Under the pieces are notes generated by a model. The model searched no databases. It had not been told where the DNA came from and worked only from the letters and a program-made list of their open reading frames with translations. The position numbers and the translations under genes are program-made. This document shows, in pieces, positions 26,784-34,504 of a DNA stretch of 64,000 bases (within the stretch, counting starts at the first letter, position 1; the number at the start of each line of letters is the position of its first letter). The stretch is from Aquibium microcysteis (lineage in GTDB: Bacteria > Pseudomonadota > Alphaproteobacteria > Rhizobiales > Rhizobiaceae), in contig NZ_CP061080.1 in the NCBI RefSeq assembly GCF_014495845.1, forward strand, positions 5,942,001 to 6,006,000, in the 5' to 3' direction.

Positions 26784-27730
26784 GCGACCAGGACCCGGCC
26801 CGTCCGGACGAGACCCCCGAAACCGCCGTACCCGGTGCCGCGCAACGCTCCGGCTTCGTGGCGCTGATCGGCGCGCCGAACGCCGGCAAGTCGACGCTGA
26901 TCAACCAGCTCGTCGGCACCAAGGTTTCCATCGTTACCCACAAGGTGCAGACGACGCGCGCCATCGTGCGCGGCATCGCCACCCATCAGGCCGCCCAGAT
27001 CGTCTTCGTCGACACGCCCGGCATCTTCAAGCCCCGTCGCACGCTCGACCGCGCCATGGTCCGCACCGCCTGGGGCGGCGCCAAGGACGCCGACCTCGTG
27101 CTGGTGCTGATCGACGCCGAGCGCGGGCTGAAGGGCGATGCGGGCGCGCTGGTCGAGAATCTCGCCGAGGTGCACCAGCCCAAGATCCTGGTCCTCAACA
27201 AGATCGACCGCGTGAAGCGCGAATCGCTCCTGGCGCTCACCGCCGAGATCAACGCGAAGGCGTCCTTCGAGCGCACCTTCATGATCTCCGCCCTCGACGG
27301 CTCCGGCTGTTCCGATCTTCTCGACCATCTCGCCGGGAGGCTTCCCGCCGGTCCCTGGTACTATCCGGAGGATCAGGTCTCCGACCTGCCGATGCGCCAG
27401 CTCGCCGCCGAGATCACCCGCGAGAAGCTCTATCTGCGCCTGCACCAGGAACTTCCCTATTCCTCGCATGTCGAGACCGAGAAGTGGGAGGAACTGCCGA
27501 ACGGATCGGTCCGGATCGAGCAGGTGATCTATGTCGAGCGCGACAGCCAGAAGAAGATCGTGCTCGGCCACAAGGGCGAGACCATCAAGGCCATCGGCCA
27601 GGCCGCCCGCAAGGAGATCGCCGAGATCCTCGAGCAGAAGGCCCATCTCTTCCTCTTCGTGAAGGTGCGCGAGAACTGGAGCGACGACCCCGAGCGCTAC
27701 CGCGAGATGGGGCTGGAGTTCCCGGGCTGA
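26780..27730 (+). CDS. era: GTPase Era
   Basis: An essential GTPase that binds 16S rRNA near its 3' end during 30S assembly. It is 316 residues, with G1 GAPNAGKSTLIN, G3 DTPGI, G4 NKID, and a C-terminal KH domain containing GHKGETIKAIGQAARKEI. A 24-residue Pro/Glu-rich N-terminal extension precedes the G domain. recO, often next to era, is here separated by a repeat element, a GNAT gene and a toxin-antitoxin pair. Confidence 0.97.
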   Translation: MSDQDPARPDETPETAVPGAAQRSGFVALIGAPNAGKSTLINQLVGTKVSIVTHKVQTTRAIVRGIATHQAAQIVFVDTPGIFKPRRTLDRAMVRTAWGGAKDADLVLVLIDAERGLKGDAGALVENLAEVHQPKILVLNKIDRVKRESLLALTAEINAKASFERTFMISALDGSGCSDLLDHLAGRLPAGPWYYPEDQVSDLPMRQLAAEITREKLYLRLHQELPYSSHVETEKWEELPNGSVRIEQVIYVERDSQKKIVLGHKGETIKAIGQAARKEIAEILEQKAHLFLFVKVRENWSDDPERYREMGLEFPG

Positions 27731-27773
27731 GGGGAGGGCGGGCTCTTTGCCTTGCCGGCCACTCGCTCCGTCG

Positions 27774-27979
27774 CGCCCCCCTCTGCCCTGCCGGGCGGGG
27801 CGAGCCACTTGTCTCGCCCGTCCTTCGGACCCCCCACAAGGGGGGAGATTGGCAGCTTCGGCGTCAGCGCCAGTCCTGCGATGATGGCGATCCTGCGATG
27901 ATGGCGATCGGGCGAAGCCGGCGGAGCGCGTGATCTCCCCCCTTGTGGGGGAGATGGCCGGCAGGCCAGAGGGGGGCGA
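27774..27979. repeat. Inverted-repeat intergenic element, family B copy 1
   Basis: Outer ends CGCCCCCCTCTGCCCTGCCGG and CCGGCAGGCCAGAGGGGGGCG, with inner CCCCCCACAAGGGGGGAGAT and its complement. In the centre CCTGCGATGATGGCGAT occurs twice in tandem. The same ends appear at 62510-62665. No gene lies in 27731-28012. Confidence 0.7.
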
Positions 27980-28012
27980 CGTAGGGCAAGGCCCGTTCCG
28001 GTGATCCCCCCT

Positions 28013-28495
28013 TCACCCGCCCTCCAGCCCCTTCTCGAACCACAGATCCGCGTAGGGATTGTCGTTGAAGCGTTCGATCGCGCGATAGCCCGCGCTCCTG
28101 TAGAGCGCCTGCGCCTCCGTCAGCGCCCGGTTGGTGTCGAGCCGCACCCGCTCGAAGTTCAGCGCCCGCGCCTCGTCCTCCAGCGCCGCGAGCAGCCGGC
28201 GTGACAGGCCGAGCCCGCGCGCTTCGGGCGCGACCCACATCCGCTTGATCTCGCCCACGCCCGGCGAAAGCCGCCGCAGCGCCCCGCAGCCCACCGCCCG
28301 GCCGTCCAGACGCGCCACGAGGAAGCACCCGGCCGGCGGCGTCAGCGCGTCGTCGTCCGGGGTCGGATTGCCGTTGCCCGGATCGAATCCTCCCTCGAAG
28401 CGGCGTCCGAGTTCGCCGACATAGGCCGCCACGCAGGCCCGCGCGTCCGGCGAGCCCGGCGGCTCGACCGCGATGGTCAACGAGGATGCCGCCAT
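28013..28495 (-). CDS. GNAT-family N-acetyltransferase
   Basis: A 160-residue acetyltransferase of unknown substrate. The acetyl-CoA site reads IKRMWVAPEARGLGLSRRLL (motif A, R/Q-x2-G-x-G/A), followed by ALYRSAGYRAIERF near the C-terminus. ATG 28495 has GGGAGG upstream; in-frame ATGs at 28516 and 28534 are possible. It stands alone and is transcribed opposite to era and recO. Confidence 0.88.
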   Translation of the reverse strand: MAASSLTIAVEPPGSPDARACVAAYVGELGRRFEGGFDPGNGNPTPDDDALTPPAGCFLVARLDGRAVGCGALRRLSPGVGEIKRMWVAPEARGLGLSRRLLAALEDEARALNFERVRLDTNRALTEAQALYRSAGYRAIERFNDNPYADLWFEKGLEGG

Positions 28496-28730
28496 GAGCC
28501 GTCGAACCTCCCGCATCCAGGCCACCAGCCGCAACCGTTCTTCCGGCGTTTCACGACGCGGTCGAAGGCAGGGATGATGCCGATCGGTGCCTGCCTGTTC
28601 TCGGACTTTAGTCAGAGAGTATTTCCGCGCGCAAGACCGGCATCATGGCGCGGCTGAATGGCGACCCATGCCGATCGGCCCTCTCTATCCGCGAGGGGTC
28701 CACTTGCGCCAAGCCGAGTGAGCGACTACT

Positions 28731-28752
28731 TCTGACCTGAAATCTGGTCAGA
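28731..28752. promoter_or_regulatory. Operator-like palindrome in front of vapBC
   Basis: A perfect inverted repeat TCTGACC-N8-GGTCAGA ends 7 bp before the antitoxin ATG and overlaps its Shine-Dalgarno region. VapB-type antitoxins commonly repress their own operon through such sites. The preceding 28535-28730 shows no gene. Confidence 0.55.
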
Positions 28753-28759
28753 GGTTCCC

Positions 28760-29002
28760 ATGCGAACGGTCAGCATTGCCGAAGCGAAGGCCCATCTCAG
28801 CGACCTGACGGCCAGAGCAGCGGCAGGCGAAACGGTCACCATCACGAGGCATGGTAGACCGATAGCGCAATTGACCGCGGTCGACGAGCCGCGTGAGCGT
28901 GTTGATCTGGCAGCGCTGCGAGCCTTGACCACGGCAGTTCCCCGCCAGTCCGAAACCGCAGGTGATTTCGTCCGGAGCATGCGCGACGACGACCGCTACT
29001 GA
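28760..29002 (+). CDS. vapB: Antitoxin, Phd/YefM fold (VapB-like)
   Basis: An 80-residue antitoxin. The N-terminal MRTVSIAEAKAHLSDL and TITRHGRPIAQLTAV are the Phd/YefM DNA-binding fold, and the C-terminal third should wrap the toxin. It begins 7 bp after a 22-bp palindrome and overlaps the toxin gene by one base (TGATG). Confidence 0.9.
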   Translation: MRTVSIAEAKAHLSDLTARAAAGETVTITRHGRPIAQLTAVDEPRERVDLAALRALTTAVPRQSETAGDFVRSMRDDDRY

Positions 29003-29424
29003 TGCTCTATCTCGACACGTCCGTTCTCGTTGCCATGCTGACCAGCGAAGACGCGACCGCGCGTGTGCAGGACTGGATTGCCGACCAGTCGCCTGGCAGT
29101 CTCGCCCTGAGTGAGTGGGTGCACACCGAATTCGCCTCGGCCATGTCGATCAAGGTGAGGACGGGACAGGTCGGCGACGATGATCGTGCGACGATCATGG
29201 CGACTTATACGCGCATCGTCCGGGCGTCGTTTCGTGTGCTTCCCGTGTCCAGCGAGGACTTCCGCATCGCCGCGCTCCACCTGAAAGATCACGTACTTGG
29301 TCTGCGGGCCGGCGATGCGCTGCACATCGCCGTGGCGGCCGTGCACGGCGCGACACTCTGCACGCTCGACCGCCGTATGGCCGTCGCGGCTACCGTCCTG
29401 GGCGTCCAGTCGCTGCTTCTGTAG
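29002..29424 (+). CDS. vapC: PIN-domain toxin (VapC-like ribonuclease)
   Basis: A 140-residue RNase toxin. The acidic active-site residues lie in LYLDTSVLVAML (Asp), SEWVHTEFASA (Glu) and GLRAGDALHIAVAA (Asp), with a final TLDRRM. In known VapCs the target is often an initiator tRNA or 23S rRNA; the target here is not known. It is coupled to the antitoxin by overlapping stop and start. Confidence 0.92.
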   Translation: MLYLDTSVLVAMLTSEDATARVQDWIADQSPGSLALSEWVHTEFASAMSIKVRTGQVGDDDRATIMATYTRIVRASFRVLPVSSEDFRIAALHLKDHVLGLRAGDALHIAVAAVHGATLCTLDRRMAVAATVLGVQSLLL

Positions 29425-29768
29425 AAGCGTCGGGTCCTGCGCCGGGACGCGGGGCAGCCGCATCGAGACGGAGGCTGAGGAGGAAGGCCTGGAAGCCGGC
29501 GTACCCCTCCGTTTCGTCATCCCGGAACGACGTCCGAGCGCAGCGAAGGACGACGTATCCGGGATCCATGCCTCGCCGCCCATGCGCGCGATCGGATGCA
29601 CGACGAGGCACGTGGCGCCGCCGCCCGGGGACGCCGCTGCCGCGAGCCGGAACCCGCCGCATGCCGGCCTTGCCGGGCCCCTCCACTCTCGTCATCCCGA
29701 ACCGGCCTGTCCCATCCCACCCGCGCCATCCTTGCATTCACCGCCGATCCGGTGGAAACCTCCGGGCC
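29425..29768. other. Intergenic region vapC-recO with repeat
   Basis: No gene seen. 29515-29568 holds an inverted-repeat element (CGTCATCCCGGAACGACG to CGTATCCGGGAT), a relative of the CGTCATTCCGG family near 5.1-5.5 kb. A half copy (CGTCATCCCGAACCGG) lies near 29690. The recO frame stays open upstream to 29568 but lacks a ribosome site there. Confidence 0.5.
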
Positions 29769-30536
29769 ATGGAGTGGCGAGACGAAGGCATCATCATCGG
29801 GTCGCGCCGGCATGGCGAAACGAGCCTCATTCTCGAAGTGATGACCCGCGCGCATGGCCGCCACATGGGCATCGTCCGCGGCGGCCGGTCGCGCCGCATG
29901 CAGCCGGTCCTCCAGGCCGGCAACCGCGTCGATCTGGTCTGGCGCGCCCGCCTCGACGAGCATATGGGCCAGTTCCAGGTCGAGCCGATCGAGCAGAACG
30001 CGGCGCGGTTTCTGGCCAGCGGCGCGGCGGTCTACGCGCTGCAGACGCTTGCTGCCCATCTCCGGCTCCTGCCCGAACGCGATCCGCACGGGCCGCTCTT
30101 CGAGACGCTGGCGATCATCCTCGACCATCTCGACGAGCCGCGCGCCGCCGCCGAGCTTCTGGTCCGCTTCGAACTGCTCGTCCTCGACGAACTCGGCTTC
30201 GGGCTCGATCTGTCCTCCTGCGCGGCCACAGGATCGCTCCAGGATCTGGCCTTCGTCTCCCCGAAGTCCGGCCGCGCGGTCAGCCGGACCGCCGGCGAGC
30301 CTTGGCGCGACAGGCTGCTGCCGCTGCCCGCCTTCCTCACCGCCGGCCCCGGCCTGCGCGGCGACGAGCGCTCCCTCGAAGACGCGTTCCGCCTCACCGG
30401 CTTCTTCTTCGGGCGCCATGTCTACGAACCGCGCGGCATCGAGCCGCCCGAGACCCGTGCTGGCTTCCTGTCCGCCCTCAGGCGGTCCTTCCGTGACGAT
30501 ACCCTGCCATCCAGAGAGAACGAGCCTGCGCAATGA
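29769..30536 (+). CDS. recO: DNA repair protein RecO
   Basis: Loads RecA onto SSB-coated single-stranded DNA with RecR. The 255-residue protein starts MEWRDEGIIIGSRRHGETSL, the family N-terminal OB fold, and continues with RMQPVLQAGNRVDLVWRARL and RFELLVLDELGFGLDLSSC. Its stop overlaps the ATG of the thioesterase gene. Confidence 0.95.
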   Translation: MEWRDEGIIIGSRRHGETSLILEVMTRAHGRHMGIVRGGRSRRMQPVLQAGNRVDLVWRARLDEHMGQFQVEPIEQNAARFLASGAAVYALQTLAAHLRLLPERDPHGPLFETLAIILDHLDEPRAAAELLVRFELLVLDELGFGLDLSSCAATGSLQDLAFVSPKSGRAVSRTAGEPWRDRLLPLPAFLTAGPGLRGDERSLEDAFRLTGFFFGRHVYEPRGIEPPETRAGFLSALRRSFRDDTLPSRENEPAQ

Positions 30537-31051
30537 GTGAAGTCGAACTGTATCCCGGCCATGTGTCTCCCCTCGGCCTCGGCTCGATCCCGCTCGAGGA
30601 GGTGCTGCGGTACACCGGCCTGGAACTGCTGCAGCGGCTGATCGACGGCCTCTATCCGGCCCCCTCCATCGGCGCCCGGATGAATTTCGGCCTCGCCGGG
30701 ATCGGCGAGGGCCGGGCGGTGTTCCGCGGGCTGCCCTCCGAGCGCCATCTCAATCCGCTCGGCACGGTGCATGGCGGCTGGGCCGCGACGATCCTCGATT
30801 CGGCGCTTGGCTGCGCCGTCCACACCACCATGGCGAAGGGCGAGGCCTACACCACGGTCGAGTTCAAGGTGAACCTGATGCGTCCGATCACGCCGAAGAC
30901 CGGCGAGGTGGTCTGCGAGGGCCGGGTGATCAACCGCGGTCGCACCATCGCCGTCTCCGAGGCGACCCTCAAGGATGCCGCCGGCAAGCTGCTTGCCTTC
31001 GGCACCGAGACCTGCTCCATCTTTCCCGCGACGAACCTCGCGCCGCGCTGA
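30533..31051 (+). CDS. PaaI-family hotdog thioesterase
   Basis: A 172-residue acyl-CoA thioesterase-like protein. The hotdog core includes ERHLNPLGTVHGGWAATILD with the HGG element, then AYTTVEFKVNLMRPITP. The substrate is unknown. Coupled to recO by a 4-bp ATGA overlap, an arrangement that may be simply transcriptional convenience. Confidence 0.88.
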   Translation: MSEVELYPGHVSPLGLGSIPLEEVLRYTGLELLQRLIDGLYPAPSIGARMNFGLAGIGEGRAVFRGLPSERHLNPLGTVHGGWAATILDSALGCAVHTTMAKGEAYTTVEFKVNLMRPITPKTGEVVCEGRVINRGRTIAVSEATLKDAAGKLLAFGTETCSIFPATNLAPR

Positions 31052-31105
31052 TCCGGCCGTCGCGCCATCGTCGTCCATCCTGCCGCTCCGGGGGGAGCCG
31101 GTCCC

Positions 31106-34100
31106 ATGATCGAGTTCATCGTCGCCGCCATCATCGTCGCTCTGGGCGTCGTGGCCATGCGCCTCAACGACCGGCTGAACCGGCTGCAGCGCGAGTTCGA
31201 GGCGCTGCGCGGCTTCGTCCTGGAGACCATGCCGGTGCCGGCGACGACGCCCGCGCAGGAGCCCGTCCCCGCAGCGACGGCGGACGCCGGACAGGCGCCG
31301 GCCGAAACGCCCCTCGACCCGCGGGCAGCCGCTGCCGCGGCGCGCGAAGACACCACGAAGGCGCTCGCCGAACTGGAAGCTCTGGCCGCCCGGCCGCGCC
31401 GTTACGCCTGGTCGGCCGAGCCCGAGCCCGAGCCGGAACCGGAGCCCGGGCCGGCGCCTGCGCCGCCGGCCGGACCGGCGCCCGCTTCGCCAGACATCGA
31501 GACTGCACTGGGCACCCGCTGGGCGGTCTGGGTCGGCGGCCTGGCGCTGGCGCTCGGGGGCGTCTTCCTCGTTCGCTATTCCATCGAGGCCGGTGTCTTC
31601 GGCCCCGGCTTGCGGCTTCTGATGGCGGCCCTCCTCGGCGGCGGCCTCGCCGCAGCGGGCGAGTGGATCCGCCGCAGCGGTCTGCGCGTCCCGGTCGAGG
31701 GCCTCGGCGGCGCGTGGGTTCCCGGCATCCTCACGGCAGCGGGTGCCTTCGTCCTGTTCGGCACCGTCTACGCCGCCCACGGCCTCTACGGCTTCATCGG
31801 CGCGACGCTCGCCTTCCTGCTGCTCGGCCTGCTCGGCCTCGGCACCATCCTCGCGGCGCTGGTCCACGGCCAGGCGCTGGCCGGCGTCGGCCTGCTCGGC
31901 GCCTTCGCCACGCCGCTGCTCGTTTCGTCGCAGGCGCCGAGCCCCTGGGTCCTGTTCGGCTACCTCGCGGTGGTCCTCCTCGCCGCCGCCGCGATCGCCC
32001 GGCTGCGCGGCTGGACCGCCCTGATGACCGGTGCCGTCGTCGGCATGGGCCTCTGGACTCTGCTCTACCTGATCACGATGCAGGACGTGCGCCTCGCGCC
32101 GGCCCTGTTCGCCAATCTCGTCGTCCTCGCCGCGCTGGCGCTGATCTGGCTCGCCCTGCGCGACGACGGTCCGGCCGCGCGCTTCGATGCTCCCGCTGTC
32201 GCGGCCGGCGTCGTCGTCGGCTTCGCGACGCTCTTCCTGCTGATCGATCCCGATTTCATCCTCGCGGGCGGAGAGATCCACGCCGCCATCCTCGCCGTCG
32301 CCATGCTCGCCATCGCATGGCTCCAGCCGGCGGCGCTGCCGCTCCTGCACGCCGCGGGCGCCACGCTCGTCCTGGCGCAGATGCGCATCGCCCTCTCGGG
32401 CACCTTCGCCTTCGAGATTCTCGGCGAGCCGGTGACGCTCGACGGCCCGGCCGTCCTGCCCTGGACCGTCGCGGGCGCCTGGACCTCCGCGCTGCTCGGG
32501 CTGCTCGTCCTGGGCACGGGCATGGTGTCGGCGCGCGGTTTCGCCGCCCGCCGGCCGCGCCGCGCCGCCATCTGGGCCGGCCATGCCGTGCTCGTGCCGC
32601 TCGCGATCCTGGCCGCGGGCTGGATCGCCTACGGCGACGTCGACCGCGACTGGCTGCGCGCAGCCGCCGCGCTGGCACTGGTCGCAGCCTTCGTCGCCGC
32701 CGGGGAAGCCGTCGCGCGCTCCGAAGAGCCGCCGCTCACCGGGCGTCTCGCCGCGAGCCTCTTCTTCGGCGGTGCGGCGCTGGCGACCGCGCTCCTGCTG
32801 CTGATGGCCTTCGGCCCGCTCTGGACGACGATGCTCGCCGGCGCCGCCGCGGTGCTGCCCGCGCTCGCCACCCGCCGGCGCGGCTATCCGATCCTCGGCT
32901 GGCTTTCCGTCGGCGCCGGGGTCTTCGTGCTCGCCCGCGCCGCCGTCGATCCGACGATCGTCGGCGCGTCGGCCCTCGGCACGCTGCCCGTCTTCAATGC
33001 GCTGCTGCCCGGCTACGGCATCCCCGCGCTCGCCTTCGGCTTCTGCGCATGGCAGCTCGCCCGCACCACGGACGGCCGGCCGCGGCTCGCCATGGAGGCC
33101 GCCGCCGTGCTCTTCGCTCTCCTCACCCTGGCCATGCTGGTGCGCCACGCCATGAGCGGCGGCATCGTCGACGGGGCCGCCGTGACGCTCGCCGAACAGT
33201 CGATCTACACGCTGATCATGCTCGGCGCGGGCGCGATCCTGATCGCCATCGACGCCCGCTCGCCCAGCGCCGTCCTGCGAATCGGCTCGCTCGCCGCCGC
33301 CGTCCTTTCCGTCGTGCTCGTCGTCATCCGCCATCTCGGCACGCTGAACCCGCTCTTCACCGGCGAGCCGACCGGCTGGCTCCCGGTCCTCGATCTGCTC
33401 CTGCTCGCCTATCTCCTTCCGGCCGCCGCCGCGGCCGGGCTCGCCTGGTTCGCCCAGGGCCGGCGGCCGCGCTGGTACTCCGTCATGCTGGCGCTGACGG
33501 CCGCCGCGCTCGCCTTCGCCTGGGTCAGCCTCACCGTGCGTCGCCTGTTCCAGGGCGAGAGCATCGCCATCTGGCACGGCATGACGCAGCTCGAGACCTA
33601 TGCCTATTCCGCGGTCTGGCTGGCGCTCGGCGTCGGCACTCTCGTCCTTGGCGTTCGCCTTTCCTCACAGGCGTTGCGCATCGCGTCGGGTCTGCTCGTG
33701 GCGCTGGCGGTGGCGAAGGTCTTCCTGTTCGACCTCTCCGAACTCGAAGGCGTCCTGCGCGCCCTGTCCTTCATCGGCCTCGGCGCGGTGCTGATCGGCA
33801 TCGGCCTGTTCTACCAGCGCCTTCTCGTCGGCGCGGCCAGGCGCCGGGTTGCGCCGGTGCCGGATGCAGCCCCGGCAGAGGCCGTCGAAGGCGGGGCGAC
33901 CGGTTCCGCGGATGCGGCAGCGCCGGAGGGCGCGGAGAAGTCCACCGCGCCGGTGGCGCGGCGCGTGGTCCTGCCTGCCCGCGAAACCGCACCGGCGGGG
34001 GAAGCGGCGTCCGATCCTTCCGTTCCGCCGATCGCGCTCACGGCGTCCGTCACCGGTGCGGGAGACGCCGCGCCGGCGGTCGCACCCGTATCCGAAGGTC

Positions 34101-34501
34101 GCACTGTTTCGGACGCTTCGCCGGTGCCAGGCGCGCCGGACGAAGCCGACACTGCAGCGGCACCGGAGGCTGCCCCGGCGAGCGGGCCGGAGACGTCCGA
34201 TCCTGCCGTGTCCGCCGGGGACAAGGAGACGCGCGCCGAAGCCGCAGCGAGCGCCGCGGCCCCGTTCACCGCGCCGGTGGACCATGCTCCGCCCGTCGAC
34301 GCCAAGGCCGACATCGGCGAACCGCCTGCGCCCGCCGGGGCGACCGCTGCGACGGAAGCGACACTGCCGGATGAAGCGGCGAGGTCCGGGGGCGAGACCT
34401 CCGGGGAGGCGGTGCCGGGAGACGCGACGCCTGCGGAAACCGCGAAAAGCGAAAAAGGCGAGGCCGAAGCCCCGCCTTCCTCCAAGCCGGATCGGCCGTG
34501 A
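31106..34501 (+). CDS. Large DUF2339 polytopic membrane protein
   Basis: A 1131-residue inner-membrane protein of unknown function. A short N-terminal helix is followed by coiled-coil-like charged sequence, a Pro-Glu/Pro-Ala linker at about 112-135, then WAVWVGGLALALGGVFLVRYSIEAG, the DUF2339 entry motif, and some two dozen hydrophobic helices up to residue about 910. The last 220 residues form a low-complexity Ala/Pro/Glu/Thr tail, probably disordered. GGGGGGAG precedes the ATG. It ends 3 bp from the convergent PhoX gene, with no room for a separate terminator. Confidence 0.88.
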   Translation: MIEFIVAAIIVALGVVAMRLNDRLNRLQREFEALRGFVLETMPVPATTPAQEPVPAATADAGQAPAETPLDPRAAAAAAREDTTKALAELEALAARPRRYAWSAEPEPEPEPEPGPAPAPPAGPAPASPDIETALGTRWAVWVGGLALALGGVFLVRYSIEAGVFGPGLRLLMAALLGGGLAAAGEWIRRSGLRVPVEGLGGAWVPGILTAAGAFVLFGTVYAAHGLYGFIGATLAFLLLGLLGLGTILAALVHGQALAGVGLLGAFATPLLVSSQAPSPWVLFGYLAVVLLAAAAIARLRGWTALMTGAVVGMGLWTLLYLITMQDVRLAPALFANLVVLAALALIWLALRDDGPAARFDAPAVAAGVVVGFATLFLLIDPDFILAGGEIHAAILAVAMLAIAWLQPAALPLLHAAGATLVLAQMRIALSGTFAFEILGEPVTLDGPAVLPWTVAGAWTSALLGLLVLGTGMVSARGFAARRPRRAAIWAGHAVLVPLAILAAGWIAYGDVDRDWLRAAAALALVAAFVAAGEAVARSEEPPLTGRLAASLFFGGAALATALLLLMAFGPLWTTMLAGAAAVLPALATRRRGYPILGWLSVGAGVFVLARAAVDPTIVGASALGTLPVFNALLPGYGIPALAFGFCAWQLARTTDGRPRLAMEAAAVLFALLTLAMLVRHAMSGGIVDGAAVTLAEQSIYTLIMLGAGAILIAIDARSPSAVLRIGSLAAAVLSVVLVVIRHLGTLNPLFTGEPTGWLPVLDLLLLAYLLPAAAAAGLAWFAQGRRPRWYSVMLALTAAALAFAWVSLTVRRLFQGESIAIWHGMTQLETYAYSAVWLALGVGTLVLGVRLSSQALRIASGLLVALAVAKVFLFDLSELEGVLRALSFIGLGAVLIGIGLFYQRLLVGAARRRVAPVPDAAPAEAVEGGATGSADAAAPEGAEKSTAPVARRVVLPARETAPAGEAASDPSVPPIALTASVTGAGDAAPAVAPVSEGRTVSDASPVPGAPDEADTAAAPEAAPASGPETSDPAVSAGDKETRAEAAASAAAPFTAPVDHAPPVDAKADIGEPPAPAGATAATEATLPDEAARSGGETSGEAVPGDATPAETAKSEKGEAEAPPSSKPDRP

Positions 34502-34504
34502 GCG

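Noticed and set aside
27879..27915. Tandem CCTGCGATGATGGCGAT as the start of a CRISPR array
   Set aside because: There are only two adjacent copies without spacers, inside an inverted-repeat element, and no cas genes nearby.
30422..33577. 1051-codon open frame antisense to recO, the thioesterase and DUF2339
   Set aside because: It crosses three real genes in opposite sense and its product is a repetitive Arg/Gly/Glu/Asp sequence, typical of shadow frames in high-GC DNA.
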